A DNA stretch of 64,000 nucleotides, from NCBI GenBank assembly GCA_963742795.1, contig CAVUNL010000028.1, positions 62,001 to 126,000 on the forward strand, read 5' to 3'. Under the pieces are notes generated by a model, which saw only the letters and a list, made by a program, of their open reading frames with translations, searched no databases and had not been told where the DNA came from. A program made the translations under genes and the position numbers. The stretch is from Palsa-504 sp963742795 (lineage in GTDB: Bacteria; Actinomycetota; Actinomycetes; Streptosporangiales; Streptosporangiaceae). How positions within the stretch are numbered: position 1 is the stretch's first letter; each line of letters opens with the position of its first letter. Below are positions 17,029-25,850 of this stretch, in pieces.

Positions 17029-18171
17029 GTGGATGAGGCTATCCGGCCGTTCCGGATCGACATCCCCGCGGCTGAGCTGGACGACCTGCGGGACCGGCTG
17101 GCCCGGACCCGGTGGCCGGACCAGCTGCCCGATGTCGGGTGGGACTACGGCATCGCGCTGGACGACGTGCGGGAACTGGCCGAGTACTGGCGCACGATCT
17201 ACGACTGGCGGGTCTTTGAGGACCGGCTGAACTCGTTCCCGCAGTTCACCACGGAGATCGACGGGCAGGCCGTGCACTTCCTGCACGTGCGTTCGGCGTC
17301 GCCGGGGGCGCTGCCGCTGATCATGACGCACGGCTGGCCCGGCTCGGTCGTGGAGTTCATGGAGGTCATCGGGCCGCTGACCGGCCCTGGGGCGCACGGC
17401 GGGGATCCTGGTGATGCGTTTGACCTGGTTGTTCCGTCGATTCCGGGGTTCGGGTTCTCCGGGCCGACGCGGGAGCGAGGCTGGAATGTTCAGCGCGTCG
17501 CGCGGGCCTGGGACGAGCTGATGGGGCGGCTGGGGTACGAGCGGTACGGCGCGCAGGGCGGGGACTGGGGCTCGTCGATCTCCCGGGAGCTGGGCGTTCT
17601 CGCGCCGGAGCGGGTTATCGGGGTGCACCTGAACACGCTCACGACGTACGTTTCCGACTCGTCGGTTGAGCTTGGTGATCGGGACCGTTCGCGGATAGAG
17701 CGGCTGCGGGACTTCCGGCGTACCGGGAGCGGGTACGGGGCGATCCAGGCCACCCGGCCGCAGACGGTGGGGTACGGGCTGACCGACTCCCCGGCCGGGC
17801 AGCTGGCCTGGATCGCGGAGAAGTTCGGCGAGTGGACGGACGGCGGGCTTGGTGCGGTGGACCGGGATCAGATGCTGACCAACATCACGGTGTACTGGCT
17901 GACCCGGACGGCGGGATCCTCGGCGCGGCTGTACTACGAGGCGGTCCGGTCCGGCGCCCTGGGGCCGCCGGCCGTCTCCACCGTGCCCACCGGGGTGGCG
18001 GTGTTCCCAGCGGAGATCACGCCGCCGGTCCGGCCGATCGCCGAGCAGTCCAACCACATCGTGCACTGGTCCGAGTTCGACCGCGGCGGTCACTTCGCGG
18101 CCATGGAGGAGCCCCACCTGCTGATCGGCGACGTGCGGGAGTTCTTCCGGCGGTTCCGGCCCGCCTCGTAG
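17029..18171 (+). CDS. Epoxide hydrolase (EHN domain, alpha/beta fold)
   Basis: The 380-residue protein begins with the epoxide hydrolase N-terminal domain (FRIDIPAAELDDLRDRLARTRWPDQLPDVGWDYG) and has MTHGWPGSVVEFMEVI (oxyanion loop), GAQGGDWGSSISRELG with the nucleophile Asp near residue 183, and the C-terminal catalytic-His motif DRGGHFAAMEEP near residue 348. It would open epoxides to diols in the cytoplasm. The GTG at 17029 sits 1 bp after the SRPBCC stop. Substrate unknown; the TetR gene upstream suggests inducible detoxification. Confidence 0.9.
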   Translation: MDEAIRPFRIDIPAAELDDLRDRLARTRWPDQLPDVGWDYGIALDDVRELAEYWRTIYDWRVFEDRLNSFPQFTTEIDGQAVHFLHVRSASPGALPLIMTHGWPGSVVEFMEVIGPLTGPGAHGGDPGDAFDLVVPSIPGFGFSGPTRERGWNVQRVARAWDELMGRLGYERYGAQGGDWGSSISRELGVLAPERVIGVHLNTLTTYVSDSSVELGDRDRSRIERLRDFRRTGSGYGAIQATRPQTVGYGLTDSPAGQLAWIAEKFGEWTDGGLGAVDRDQMLTNITVYWLTRTAGSSARLYYEAVRSGALGPPAVSTVPTGVAVFPAEITPPVRPIAEQSNHIVHWSEFDRGGHFAAMEEPHLLIGDVREFFRRFRPAS

Positions 18172-18179
18172 GGTCCAGG

Positions 18180-19336
18180 GTGATCACCGCGCGGGAGCTC
18201 AACCGGGCCACGCTGGCCCGTCAGCTCCTGCTGCAGCGCTCGTCCGTGAGCGTCACCGACGCCGTGCGGCGCGTGGTGGCGTTGCAGGCTCAGCAGCCGG
18301 CCTCCGCCTACCTCGCGCTGTGGAACCGGCTGTCCGGTTTCGACCCGGCCCAACTCGACGATGCCTTCGCGAGCCACCGGGTGGTCCGGGCGCAGCTCAT
18401 GCGGGTCACGATGCACGCGGTTCACGCCGAGGACCACCGGGCCTTCCGCGAGGCGATGGACCCGACGCTGCGGGCGTCCCGGCTGGGCGACCCGCGGTTC
18501 AGGGCGTCCGGGCTGACCGTGGAGGATGCCCTTGATTTGACGGGCGGCCTGCTGGACTTCGCCGACCGGCCGCGGACGGGCCCGGAATGCGAGGCCTGGC
18601 TGGCCGGCGGCTGGGCGCGCCCATGCCGCCCCTGGCGTGGCGGATGCTGCGGCAGTACGCGCCGCTGTGGCGCGCGCCGACCGACGGGTCGTGGTTGTTC
18701 GGTTCCCGGGCCTATGTCGCGGCCCGGCCCCGGCCGGTGCTGGCTGATCCGGACGTTTCAGGTTTGGCGTTGCAGACCCTGGTCCGGCGCTACCTGGAGG
18801 GCTTCGGCCCGGCCTCGATCGCCGACATGGCCCAGTTCGCGATGGTCCAGCGGGCCCGGGCCAAGGCGGCGGTGCAGGCGCTCGGCGGCTCGCTCCGGCA
18901 ACTGGAAGGTCCGGGCGGCACGGTGCTCTGCGACGTGCCCGGCGCTCCGCTGCCCAGCGGGGACACCCCGGCACCGCCGAGGCTGATGGCGATGTGGGAC
19001 AGCGTCCTGCTGGCCTACGCCGACCGCGCCCGGCTGATCCCGCCCGGCTACCGCAGGATCGTGACCCGGAACAACGGCGACGTGCTGCCCACTCTGCTGG
19101 TCGACGGGTACGTGGCCGGCGTGTGGCGAGCGGTGCGGGCCGGGATCGAGGCCACCGCGTTCCATGCTCTGGATGCCTTCGCGTGGGAGGGGCTCGCGGC
19201 CGAAGCGCGGGCGCTGGTGCCGTTGCTGGCGGATCGCGAACCGGAGGTGTACGGCCGTTACCACCACTGGTGGGCCAAGCTGGCCGGCGCCGAGCTTCCC
19301 GGCGCCGAGACCCGGCTGCTTCCCGGTGCGTGCTAG
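18180..19336 (+). pseudogene. Winged-helix DNA-binding (AlkZ-like, HTH_42) gene with a -1 frameshift
   Basis: The first frame (GTG 18180) reads ITARELNRATLARQLLLQRS, VVALQAQQPASAYLALWNRL and AQLMRVTMHAVHAEDH; after position about 18606 the family continues in another frame with RRLGAPMPPLAWRMLRQYAP, FGPASIADMAQFAM, YRRIVTRNNGDVLPTLLVDG and GVWRA. The break fits loss of one A in a GCC-GAG-CGG stretch. Intact relatives of about 370-390 residues are DNA glycosylase-like proteins that act on damaged or cross-linked DNA. Both halves are well kept, so the change is recent or a sequencing error. Confidence 0.82.
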
Positions 19337-19344
19337 AGTTCTCG

Positions 19345-19358
19345 ACTGAACATTCGGT
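19345..19358. promoter_or_regulatory. Imperfect PaaR-type operator upstream of the TetR gene
   Basis: ACTGAACATTCGGT lies about 60 bp before the regulator start and differs in two bases from the perfect palindrome ACCGAACGTTCGGT found before paaA at 25194-25207. This supports autoregulation by the TetR protein. Confidence 0.65.
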
Positions 19359-19418
19359 CGGTTTTGGCGGTTCTGTGTTGGCTTTTTTGGCGGCCTGGCC
19401 CGGGTGGGGAGTTGCTGG

Positions 19419-20012
19419 ATGCAGGTGAGCGTGCGGCGCGGCCGGCCAGGTCACGACCTGGAGTCGGTGCTGCGCGGCGCGGTCAAGGTGTTCAACGAGC
19501 GCGGTTACGACGGGACCAGCATGGAGGACCTGTCCCGCGAGCTGGGCATCACCAAGTCCGCGATCTACCACCACGTGACGGGCAAGGAGGAGCTGCTCCG
19601 GCTGGCCGTGGACCGGGCGCTGGATGGGCTGTTCGCGGTGCTGGACGAGATCTCGGCCATGGAGGCGCCGGCCATCGCGCGGCTGGAGGAACTGGCCCGG
19701 CGCAGCGTGCTGCTGCTGGTGGCGGAGCTGCCCTTCGTCACGCTGCTGCTGCGGGTCCGGGGGAACACCAAGGCGGAGCGGAGCGCGCTAGCGCGGCGGC
19801 GTTCGTTCGACACGGCCGTCGCGGATCTGGTCACGCAGGCCCGGGACGAGGGCGACCTGCGGCCCGACGTCGACCCGGCGCTGGCCGCCCGGCTGCTGTA
19901 CGGGATGATCAATTCGGTGGTGGAGTGGTACCGGCCGCGCGGCGGATGGCCGGGTGAGCTGGCGGACAGCATCGTCGCGGTGGCGTTCGACGGGCTCCGG
20001 CTGAAGCGCTGA
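19419..20012 (+). CDS. TetR/AcrR regulator, candidate repressor of the paa operon (PaaR-like)
   Basis: The 197-residue protein has a TetR HTH (LRGAVKVFNERGYDGTSMEDLSRELGITKSAIYHHVTGKEELL, about 13-57) and a C-terminal domain (ELARRSVLLLVAELPFVTLLLRVRGNTKAERS, LLYGMINSVVEWYRPRGGWP). The ATG at 19419 follows GGGGAG; a GTG at 19425 is possible. An operator-like site sits upstream, and the perfect form of that site lies before paaA, so it is the likely repressor of phenylacetate degradation, with phenylacetyl-CoA as expected inducer by analogy to PaaR. Assignment rests on site sharing and proximity. Confidence 0.82.
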   Translation: MQVSVRRGRPGHDLESVLRGAVKVFNERGYDGTSMEDLSRELGITKSAIYHHVTGKEELLRLAVDRALDGLFAVLDEISAMEAPAIARLEELARRSVLLLVAELPFVTLLLRVRGNTKAERSALARRRSFDTAVADLVTQARDEGDLRPDVDPALAARLLYGMINSVVEWYRPRGGWPGELADSIVAVAFDGLRLKR

Positions 20013-20043
20013 CGGCTTTCGTGGTTACGTTGTTGGAGGTGGC

Positions 20044-21018
20044 GTGGCGACTGAGCTGGTTCTGCTGGGTACGGCGGGTGCGCCGATGCCGGTGGCCGGG
20101 CGCGGCGGGATCTCGTCGGCGGTGGTGGTCGACGGGCGGGTGTTCGTGGTCGACTGCGGGCGCGGGTCGCCGTCGGCGTTCGTTTCCGCAGGGCTGGATT
20201 TCACCCGCCTGGAAACGGTGCTCCTGACCCATCTGCACGCCGACCACGTCGGCGACCTCCCGGGCATGATCTTGTACCCGTGGGGTGTGCGCGGCTCGCT
20301 GCCGGCGCTGCGGGTGTACGGGCCGTCGCGGCCGGCGGAGCTGCCGGAGGGTGACGCCGTGTTCCACCGGATGACCACGATCGACCCGGAGCTGCCCGCC
20401 CCCGGCACGGCGGACCTGGTCGATCACGTCCTGGCCGCCTTCGCCTACCACCTGAACGTCATGCCGCTGGACGCCCGCATGCCCGACGCGGGGTCTCTGG
20501 TGCAGGGCTTCGACCTGGAGGTCCGGCCGGGGCCGGTCCCGGTGATCGTCTTCGAGGACGAGGCGGTCCGGGTCAGCGCGGTGACGGTCATGCACGGCCG
20601 GGCGGTTCCGGCGCTGGCGTACCGGTTCGACACCGCGGACGGCTCGGTGGTGTTCTCCGGCGACACCACTGTGAATGACAACCTGATCGCCCTGGCCCAG
20701 GACGCCGACATCCTGGTACACCAGGTCGCCGACCTGGATTACCTGCGGCGGCACGGCACGGACGAGGCCGAGCTGGCGCGGATGGCCGCACTGCACACCG
20801 ACGTCAGCGAGGTGGGAGGGGTGGCCGAACGGGCCCGGGTGCGTGAGCTCATCCTCAGCCACTACCTGCCCGCCAGCCCGAACGCGGTCACGGACTGGGC
20901 CCAGCGGGCCGGGCAGGGCTTCAGCGGGAAGACCACCGCAGGCCATGACGGCCTGCGGCGTTCCGTTCCGTTATGTTCCGTGCCGTTACGGCAGGCTCCA
21001 GTGCTGGTTTACCGCTGA
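20044..21018 (+). CDS. MBL-fold metallo-hydrolase
   Basis: The 324-residue protein has the metallo-beta-lactamase metal motif TVLLTHLHADHVGDL near residue 59, ELVLLGTAGAPMP at the start, TVMHGRAVPALAYRF, VVFSGDTTVNDNL (metal Asp) and LILSHYLP (last His). It resembles ribonuclease-Z-like or arylsulfatase-like hydrolases that act on small esters. The GTG at 20044 follows TTGGAGGT. It directly follows the TetR gene and may be co-transcribed with it. The last 20 or so residues (GLRRSVPLCSVPL) look like read-through past the family end, and the 3' end overlaps the opposed GNAT gene by 10 bp. Confidence 0.85.
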   Translation: MATELVLLGTAGAPMPVAGRGGISSAVVVDGRVFVVDCGRGSPSAFVSAGLDFTRLETVLLTHLHADHVGDLPGMILYPWGVRGSLPALRVYGPSRPAELPEGDAVFHRMTTIDPELPAPGTADLVDHVLAAFAYHLNVMPLDARMPDAGSLVQGFDLEVRPGPVPVIVFEDEAVRVSAVTVMHGRAVPALAYRFDTADGSVVFSGDTTVNDNLIALAQDADILVHQVADLDYLRRHGTDEAELARMAALHTDVSEVGGVAERARVRELILSHYLPASPNAVTDWAQRAGQGFSGKTTAGHDGLRRSVPLCSVPLRQAPVLVYR

Positions 21019-21497
21019 CCAGCCGTGACATCCTGTTCGAGGACGATGTACCGGTGGCCGCCGAGGGCAAGGGCGCCGGAGCGGACGAACCCGGACTGCT
21101 CGGCGACGTGCAGGCCGACGGCGTTCCATTCCGGGACGGTGGTCCGCAGCCGGCGGTCGAGGGCGACGGACCGGGCGTAGGCGACGGCGGCGCGGCCGAG
21201 GTCTACGCCCAAGCCCTGTCCGGACAGGTCGGACCGGATGCCGATGGCGATGTCGAGCACGGCGGGGTGGCCGGTCTCCCCCGGCGCCCGGGCGGGCTCG
21301 CCCAGGCAGCAGAAGCCGAGCAGCGCGTCCTGGCTGTCCGCGACGGCCCAGTAGCCCTCGTCCGGCGGGAACGGCTCGAGGGCGTCATAGACCTGCCAGG
21401 CCGCGGGCTGGGGCGAGGCGGCCAGGGTCAGGCCGTCCTCAATGGTTAGCTGGCGGACGTGGAACGGCGGGACCGGCTCTGCGCTCTTGTTATCCAT
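21009..21497 (-). CDS. GNAT family N-acetyltransferase
   Basis: The 162-residue protein has the acetyl-CoA-binding core: VADSQDALLGFCCLGE, LDIAIGIRSDLSGQGLGVDLGRAAVAYARS (motif A, Q-x-x-G-x-G type) and VPEWNAVGLHVAEQSGFV. The start codon at 21497 directly abuts the TAA of paaE, so it is most likely the last gene of the paa operon. It would acetylate a small molecule or protein N-terminus in the cytoplasm; a link to phenylacetate metabolism is suggested only by position. Confidence 0.85.
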   Translation of the reverse strand: MDNKSAEPVPPFHVRQLTIEDGLTLAASPQPAAWQVYDALEPFPPDEGYWAVADSQDALLGFCCLGEPARAPGETGHPAVLDIAIGIRSDLSGQGLGVDLGRAAVAYARSVALDRRLRTTVPEWNAVGLHVAEQSGFVRSGALALGGHRYIVLEQDVTAGQR

Positions 21498-22598
21498 TTA
21501 CTGATCGAAGTCCAGGACGACGCGGTCGGCCGCGGGATGCGACTGGCAGGCCAGGGCGTACCCGGCCGCGACGTCGGCGGGCTCGAGGGCGTAGTTAGCG
21601 TCCATCCGGACCTTGCCCTCGACGACCTTGGCCCGGCAGGTGCCGCAGACGCCGTTCTTGCACGCGAAGGGGGCGTCGGCCCGGTACCGCAGGGTCGCGT
21701 CCAGGATCGATGCGCCGTCCTCGGGCAGCACGAAGGTCTGCGAGCGGCCGTCGAGCATGACCGTGACCTCTGCACCTGTTTGGGGTTCGATGGCCGGCGC
21801 CGACGGGGTGCGGCTGCCCGCGGCGGGCGGCGGGCCCACGAAGAACAACTCGCGGTGAATGTGCTGGTCTTCGGTGCCGTAGGCGAGCAGCACCTCCCGG
21901 GCGACGTCGGTCATCGGCAGCGGGCCGCAGAGGAACCACTCGTCGACGTCGTCCGGGAGGACCAGGTGATCCAGGATGCGCCCGAGCCGGTCGGCGTCGA
22001 GCCGGCCGGAGAGGATCTCGACGTCGAGGGGTTCCTCGTCGAGCACGTGGATCAGCTGGAACCGGTCCGGGTAGCGGTTCTTCAGGTCCTCGAGGTCCTC
22101 CAGGAACATGATGTTGAGGGTGGTGCGGTTGACGTAGACCAGGACCGCGCTGCTCCCTGGTTCGACCTCCAGGGCGGTGCTGAGGATGGACAGCACCGGC
22201 GTGATGCCCGAGCCGGCCGCGATGGCTCCGTACCGCTTGCGCTGACCGGGGTGCAGGACAGTGGAGAAGCTGCCGGTCGGCGTCATGATGTCCAGCACGT
22301 CGCCAGGCCGGAGTCGTTCGGCTACATAACTAGAGAAGACGCCGTCCGGGATCCGCTTGACGCCGATGCGCAACCGTTGTTCGCCGTCCGTGGCCGGGGT
22401 GCAGATGGAGTAATTGCGGCGCACGTCGTCACCTACGACCGGGGACCGTATCGACACGTGCTGCCCGGCCTGGAAGCGAAACTGGCCGCGCAGCTCCGGC
22501 GGGACGTCGAAGGTGATGGCCACCGCGTCGTCGGTGAGCCGCTCGATGCTGGCCACGCGGAGCGGGTGGAACACCGAATGCCGACGCGCTGAGGGCAT
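21498..22598 (-). CDS. paaE: 1,2-phenylacetyl-CoA epoxidase, subunit E (reductase)
   Basis: The 366-residue reductase has an FAD-binding domain (FQAGQHVSIR, then RRNYSICTPA), an NAD(P) domain (YGAIAAGSGITPVLSILSTAL, FLCGPLPMTDVARE) and a C-terminal plant-type [2Fe-2S] domain (FACKNGVCGTCRAKV with a last Cys in YALACQSHP). It passes electrons from NADPH to the di-iron oxygenase PaaA. The ATG overlaps the paaD stop in a TGATG motif. Order paaABCDE is complete in this operon. Confidence 0.95.
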   Translation of the reverse strand: MPSARRHSVFHPLRVASIERLTDDAVAITFDVPPELRGQFRFQAGQHVSIRSPVVGDDVRRNYSICTPATDGEQRLRIGVKRIPDGVFSSYVAERLRPGDVLDIMTPTGSFSTVLHPGQRKRYGAIAAGSGITPVLSILSTALEVEPGSSAVLVYVNRTTLNIMFLEDLEDLKNRYPDRFQLIHVLDEEPLDVEILSGRLDADRLGRILDHLVLPDDVDEWFLCGPLPMTDVAREVLLAYGTEDQHIHRELFFVGPPPAAGSRTPSAPAIEPQTGAEVTVMLDGRSQTFVLPEDGASILDATLRYRADAPFACKNGVCGTCRAKVVEGKVRMDANYALEPADVAAGYALACQSHPAADRVVLDFDQ

Positions 22599-23116
22599 CA
22601 GATGGCCTTGAAAGAGTCGAAAGGCTCGGCGCAGGACCGGCAGGTCCACAGCGCCTTGCAGGGGGTCGAGCCGAAGTGGCTGACCTCCCTGGTGTCGGGC
22701 GAGCCGCACCGCGGGCAGCGGACCGAGAACGCCAGCTTCACCGGTCCTCCGGCGGCGTGCGCCGAGGGTCCGGGCGGCGCGATCCCGTACTCGCGCAGCT
22801 TGCGCCGCCCGGTCTCGCTCATCCAGTCGGTCGTCCACGCCGGGGCGAGTACGGTGCGGATGCGGACCTGGTCAGCGCCGGCCTGGCGCAGCGCGTCCCG
22901 CACGTCATCGGCGATGACCGCCATGGCCGGGCAGCCGGTGTAGGTGGGGGTGAGGTCGACCTCCACGGTTCCGTCGCCGGCCAGCCGCAGGTCACGGATC
23001 ACGCCCAGGTCGCCGAGGGTCAGGACGGGGAGTTCGGGATCGGGCACGGACCGGGCCACGGCCAGCAGCGTGGCGCGGTCGGCGGTCGTGGCTGGGTCGT
23101 TCATCAGGTCACTCAC
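22598..23116 (-). CDS. paaD: 1,2-phenylacetyl-CoA epoxidase, subunit D (PaaD, metal-cluster assembly)
   Basis: The 172-residue protein pairs a DUF59/MIP18 domain (VPDPELPVLTLGDLGVIRDL, PTYTGCPAMAVIADDV) with a C-terminal zinc ribbon (RCPRCGSPDTREVSHFGSTPCKALWTCRSCAEPFDSFK), as in PaaD proteins that help assemble the Fe-S centre of the epoxidase. The GTG at 23116 overlaps the paaC stop in a GTGA, which argues for it over the ATG at 23104. The TGA overlaps the paaE start. Confidence 0.93.
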   Translation of the reverse strand: MSDLMNDPATTADRATLLAVARSVPDPELPVLTLGDLGVIRDLRLAGDGTVEVDLTPTYTGCPAMAVIADDVRDALRQAGADQVRIRTVLAPAWTTDWMSETGRRKLREYGIAPPGPSAHAAGGPVKLAFSVRCPRCGSPDTREVSHFGSTPCKALWTCRSCAEPFDSFKAI

Positions 23117-23865
23117 CAGGTCGCTCCCGGGTGCGAGCGGTGCAGGTGCTGCATCTCGGCCAGCAGGTGCCCGAGGTACTCGGTGTGCAGCCCGCCGCGG
23201 CCGCCGCGGGAGCGCCAGCGCGGCTCGGGCTTGCTGAGCGTCGCTTCGCTCAGCACCGAGGTCACATACTGGTCCCAGGCCGGGCGGAGCGTCGCGGGGT
23301 CGGCGGCGACGCCTCGCAGCTGGCTCGCGGGGTCGAACAGTTCCTCGGTATAGGGCCAGACCTGGTCGAGCCCGGCTTGCATGCGTGCGTGGGACAGCTC
23401 GGTGCCGTCGCCGAGGCGCAGCACCCACTGGGTGGCGTGGTCGCGGTGGTAGGCCACTTCCTTGACCGCCTTGCCGGCCAGCCCGGCGAGGGTAGCGTCG
23501 CCGCTGCTTCCCAGGGCCGTGTAGAGCTCGTACTGGTAGGCGGAGAAGACCAGCTGCCGGGCCATCGTGACGGCGAAGTCGCCGTTCGGGATCTCGACCA
23601 GCTGCACATTGCGGAAGTCCCGGTCGTCCCGCAGGTAGGCCAGGTCGTCCTCGTCGCGGCCGGCGCCCTCGACCGCGGCGGCGTAGCCGAGCAGGGTCCG
23701 CGCCTGGCCCAGCAGGTCGAGCGCGATGTTGGCCAGGGCCAGGTCCTCCTCGATCTGCGGTGCGTGCGCCACCCACTCGCCGAGCCGCTCGGCCAGGATG
23801 AGCGCGTCGTCCCCCAGCGCCAGCGCGTAGGCGGCCAGCGGCGGCAGCGTCCGGACGCCGTTCAC
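23113..23865 (-). CDS. paaC: 1,2-phenylacetyl-CoA epoxidase, subunit C
   Basis: The 250-residue protein is the structural partner of the oxygenase subunit: a ferritin-like helical protein with LGDDALILAERLGEWVAHAPQIEEDLALANIALDLLGQAR, LRDDRDFRNVQLVE and VKEVAYHRDHATQWVLRLGDG. PaaA and PaaC form the catalytic core of the epoxidase. The GTG at 23865 overlaps the paaB stop by 4 bp (GTGA), and the TGA overlaps the paaD GTG. Confidence 0.94.
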   Translation of the reverse strand: MNGVRTLPPLAAYALALGDDALILAERLGEWVAHAPQIEEDLALANIALDLLGQARTLLGYAAAVEGAGRDEDDLAYLRDDRDFRNVQLVEIPNGDFAVTMARQLVFSAYQYELYTALGSSGDATLAGLAGKAVKEVAYHRDHATQWVLRLGDGTELSHARMQAGLDQVWPYTEELFDPASQLRGVAADPATLRPAWDQYVTSVLSEATLSKPEPRWRSRGGRGGLHTEYLGHLLAEMQHLHRSHPGATW

Positions 23866-24167
23866 AGGTGCTTGGCTCCCTCGGGCACGTCGTAGAAGGT
23901 CGGGTGCCGGTAGACCTTGTCCTGCGCGGGGTCGAAGAACTGGTCCTTCTCGTCCGGGCTGTTCGCCACGATCGCGGACGACGGCACCACCCAGATCGAC
24001 ACGCCCTCGCCGCGGCGGGTATAGACGTCCCGCGCGTTACGCAGGGCCATCGTCGCGTCAGGGGCGTGCAGGCTCCCGACGTGCTGATGGGCCAGGCCGC
24101 GCCGGGCCCGGACGAACACCTCCCAGAGCGGCCAGCCCCGCTTGCCGGTGTCGTTGCCTTCGGTCAT
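23862..24167 (-). CDS. paaB: 1,2-phenylacetyl-CoA epoxidase, subunit B
   Basis: The 101-residue protein matches PaaB: WPLWEVFVRARRGLAHQHVGSLHAPDATMALRNARDVYTRRGEGVSIWVVPSSAI, ending in FYDVPEGAKHL. It bridges the PaaA/PaaC core in the epoxidase complex. The ATG at 24167 overlaps the paaA stop region by 4 bp. Confidence 0.95.
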   Translation of the reverse strand: MTEGNDTGKRGWPLWEVFVRARRGLAHQHVGSLHAPDATMALRNARDVYTRRGEGVSIWVVPSSAIVANSPDEKDQFFDPAQDKVYRHPTFYDVPEGAKHL

Positions 24168-25156
24168 GAGGCGCGCGCCGCTTGCTCGGTCGCATGCTTG
24201 TCCGCGTAGGCCTGGGCCGCTTCGCGGACCCATTCGCCGTCGTCGTGGGCCTGGCGGCGGCGGCGCAGGCGCTCGGCGTTGCACGGGCCGTCGCCGCGGA
24301 TGACGCGCGCGAACTCAGCCCAGTCGATGGCGCCGAAGTCGTAGTGGCCGCGTTCGGCGTTCCAGCGCAGGTCCTCGTCGGGGAGCGACAGGCCGAGCAC
24401 CTCGGCCTGACCGACGGTCATGTCGACAAAACGCTGGCGCAGCTCGTCGTTGCTGAACCGCTTGATGCCCCAGGCAGTCGACTGGGCCGAGTGCGATGAC
24501 TCCTCATCGGGCGGCCCGAACATCATCAGCGACGGCCACCAGTACCGGTTCACCGCGTCCTGGGCCATCGCCTTCTGGCCGGGTGTTCCGTGCGAGAGGG
24601 TGTGCAGGATCTCAAACCCCTGGCGCTGGTGGAATGACTCCTCCTTGCAGATGCGGACCATGGCCCGGGCGTAGGGACCGTAGGAGCAGCGGCACAGCGG
24701 GACCTGGTTCATGATCGCCGCGCCGTCCACCAGCCAGCCGATCGCGCCGACGTCAGCCCAGTTCAGGGTCGGGTAGTTGAAGATGCTCGAGTACTTCTGC
24801 CGGCCATCGTGGAGCCGGTCGAGAAGCTCCTCACGATCGATACCGAGGGTCTCGGCGGCGGAGTAGAGGTAGAGCCCGTGGCCCGCCTCGTCCTGGACCT
24901 TCGCGATCAGGATGGCCTTGCGGCGCAGGCTGGGCGCCCGGGTGATCCAGTTGCCCTCGGGCTGCATGCCGATGATCTCGGAGTGAGCGTGCTGGGCGAT
25001 CTGCCTGATGAGCGTCTTGCGGTACGCGTCCGGCATCCAGTCACGGGGCTCGATGCGCTGGTCGGCCTCGATGAGCTGGTCGAAGCGCTGCTGGGCGTCC
25101 TGGTCGTGCGGGCCGTCCGGGCTGCCTGCGGTGCCGGGGTCGTAGTTGCCGTACAC
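24164..25156 (-). CDS. paaA: 1,2-phenylacetyl-CoA epoxidase, subunit A (di-iron oxygenase)
   Basis: The 330-residue catalytic subunit has the di-iron EX2H motifs VQDEAGHGLYLYSAAE and ICKEESFHQRQGF, and the family signature WMPDAYRKTLIRQIAQHAHSEIIGMQPEGNW, WWPSLMMFGPPDEESSHSAQS, RWNAERGHYDFGAIDW. It epoxidises the ring of phenylacetyl-CoA, the first committed step of aerobic phenylacetate breakdown. The GTG at 25156 follows a strong GGGAGGG site; the frame further upstream has no family match. A perfect 14-bp palindrome lies 38-51 bp upstream and is the likely operator. No paaK, paaG, paaZ or paaJ is in the window. Confidence 0.95.
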   Translation of the reverse strand: MYGNYDPGTAGSPDGPHDQDAQQRFDQLIEADQRIEPRDWMPDAYRKTLIRQIAQHAHSEIIGMQPEGNWITRAPSLRRKAILIAKVQDEAGHGLYLYSAAETLGIDREELLDRLHDGRQKYSSIFNYPTLNWADVGAIGWLVDGAAIMNQVPLCRCSYGPYARAMVRICKEESFHQRQGFEILHTLSHGTPGQKAMAQDAVNRYWWPSLMMFGPPDEESSHSAQSTAWGIKRFSNDELRQRFVDMTVGQAEVLGLSLPDEDLRWNAERGHYDFGAIDWAEFARVIRGDGPCNAERLRRRRQAHDDGEWVREAAQAYADKHATEQAARAS

Positions 25157-25193
25157 GGCGCCCTCCCGTCTCTCACTGCGCAGGCTACTCTTT

Positions 25194-25207
25194 ACCGAAC
25201 GTTCGGT
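25194..25207. promoter_or_regulatory. Perfect palindromic operator before paaA
   Basis: ACCGAACGTTCGGT is a perfect 14-bp palindrome within an AT-richer stretch upstream of the paaA GTG. An imperfect copy lies upstream of the TetR gene at 19419, so this is the probable PaaR binding site. Confidence 0.75.
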
Positions 25208-25850
25208 CAATAAATCGCGTAGGAGGTTCAGCTGGGGCACCGGGTTCGGTTCAGCCGCCCCGATCCCGCCCATCTCCCCGGGCTGGCGCCGAGATGCTCG
25301 CCATGGCGGCTCCAGACGACTCGCGGCTATCCCGGCTCGCATCACGGACGGCAGCGGCCGACTCAAGATATGGCGCGCGATACCCGACTACAGCCGGTCC
25401 CCGTATGTTCTTATGCATCCTCTGCGCTTGGCGTGAACTTCCGCATCTGCTGTTCCGCGATGATGACGCTTGTCCGGGTGGGAGGTCGGGGTTCAATCGG
25501 GCGGGCAGGGTGCACTTGGAAGTGTTTCGCGCTGTCTTTGATCGCGGGCCGCGCATCGGGGACCCGGCCTGTATCTGGCAGGGGAGCGGCGGCTCTGTAT
25601 CAGTGGAGGGGGACACGCGGATGGTACTCGCGTGGTAAGCCCGGCCCGGGAGTCGGCCGAGTCGCCCGCCGGAGCGCTACGTGGCCCAGGCGCGATGATG
25701 GCGACCGGCGCCGCAGGCCAGCTCTGGGCCGGGCGGTGGTACCCGGTGGCCGCACGAACGGCCGGGCCGGGAAACCAGGTTGACGTGGTGAGTAATCAGT
25801 ATGTGTAGTTGGCGGACCTGGACCCGGCAACGGACGGCAGGGGGCGGGAG
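25208..25850. other. Intergenic stretch with no supported gene
   Basis: About 640 bp between the paaA promoter and a small zinc-ribbon gene. Open frames here lack ribosome sites, biased third positions and recognisable domains. No RNA gene or long inverted repeat was seen. Confidence 0.6.

Noticed and set aside
25294..25638. 114-codon plus ORF upstream of the small zinc-ribbon gene
   Set aside because: No ribosome site or recognised domain; composition looks random.
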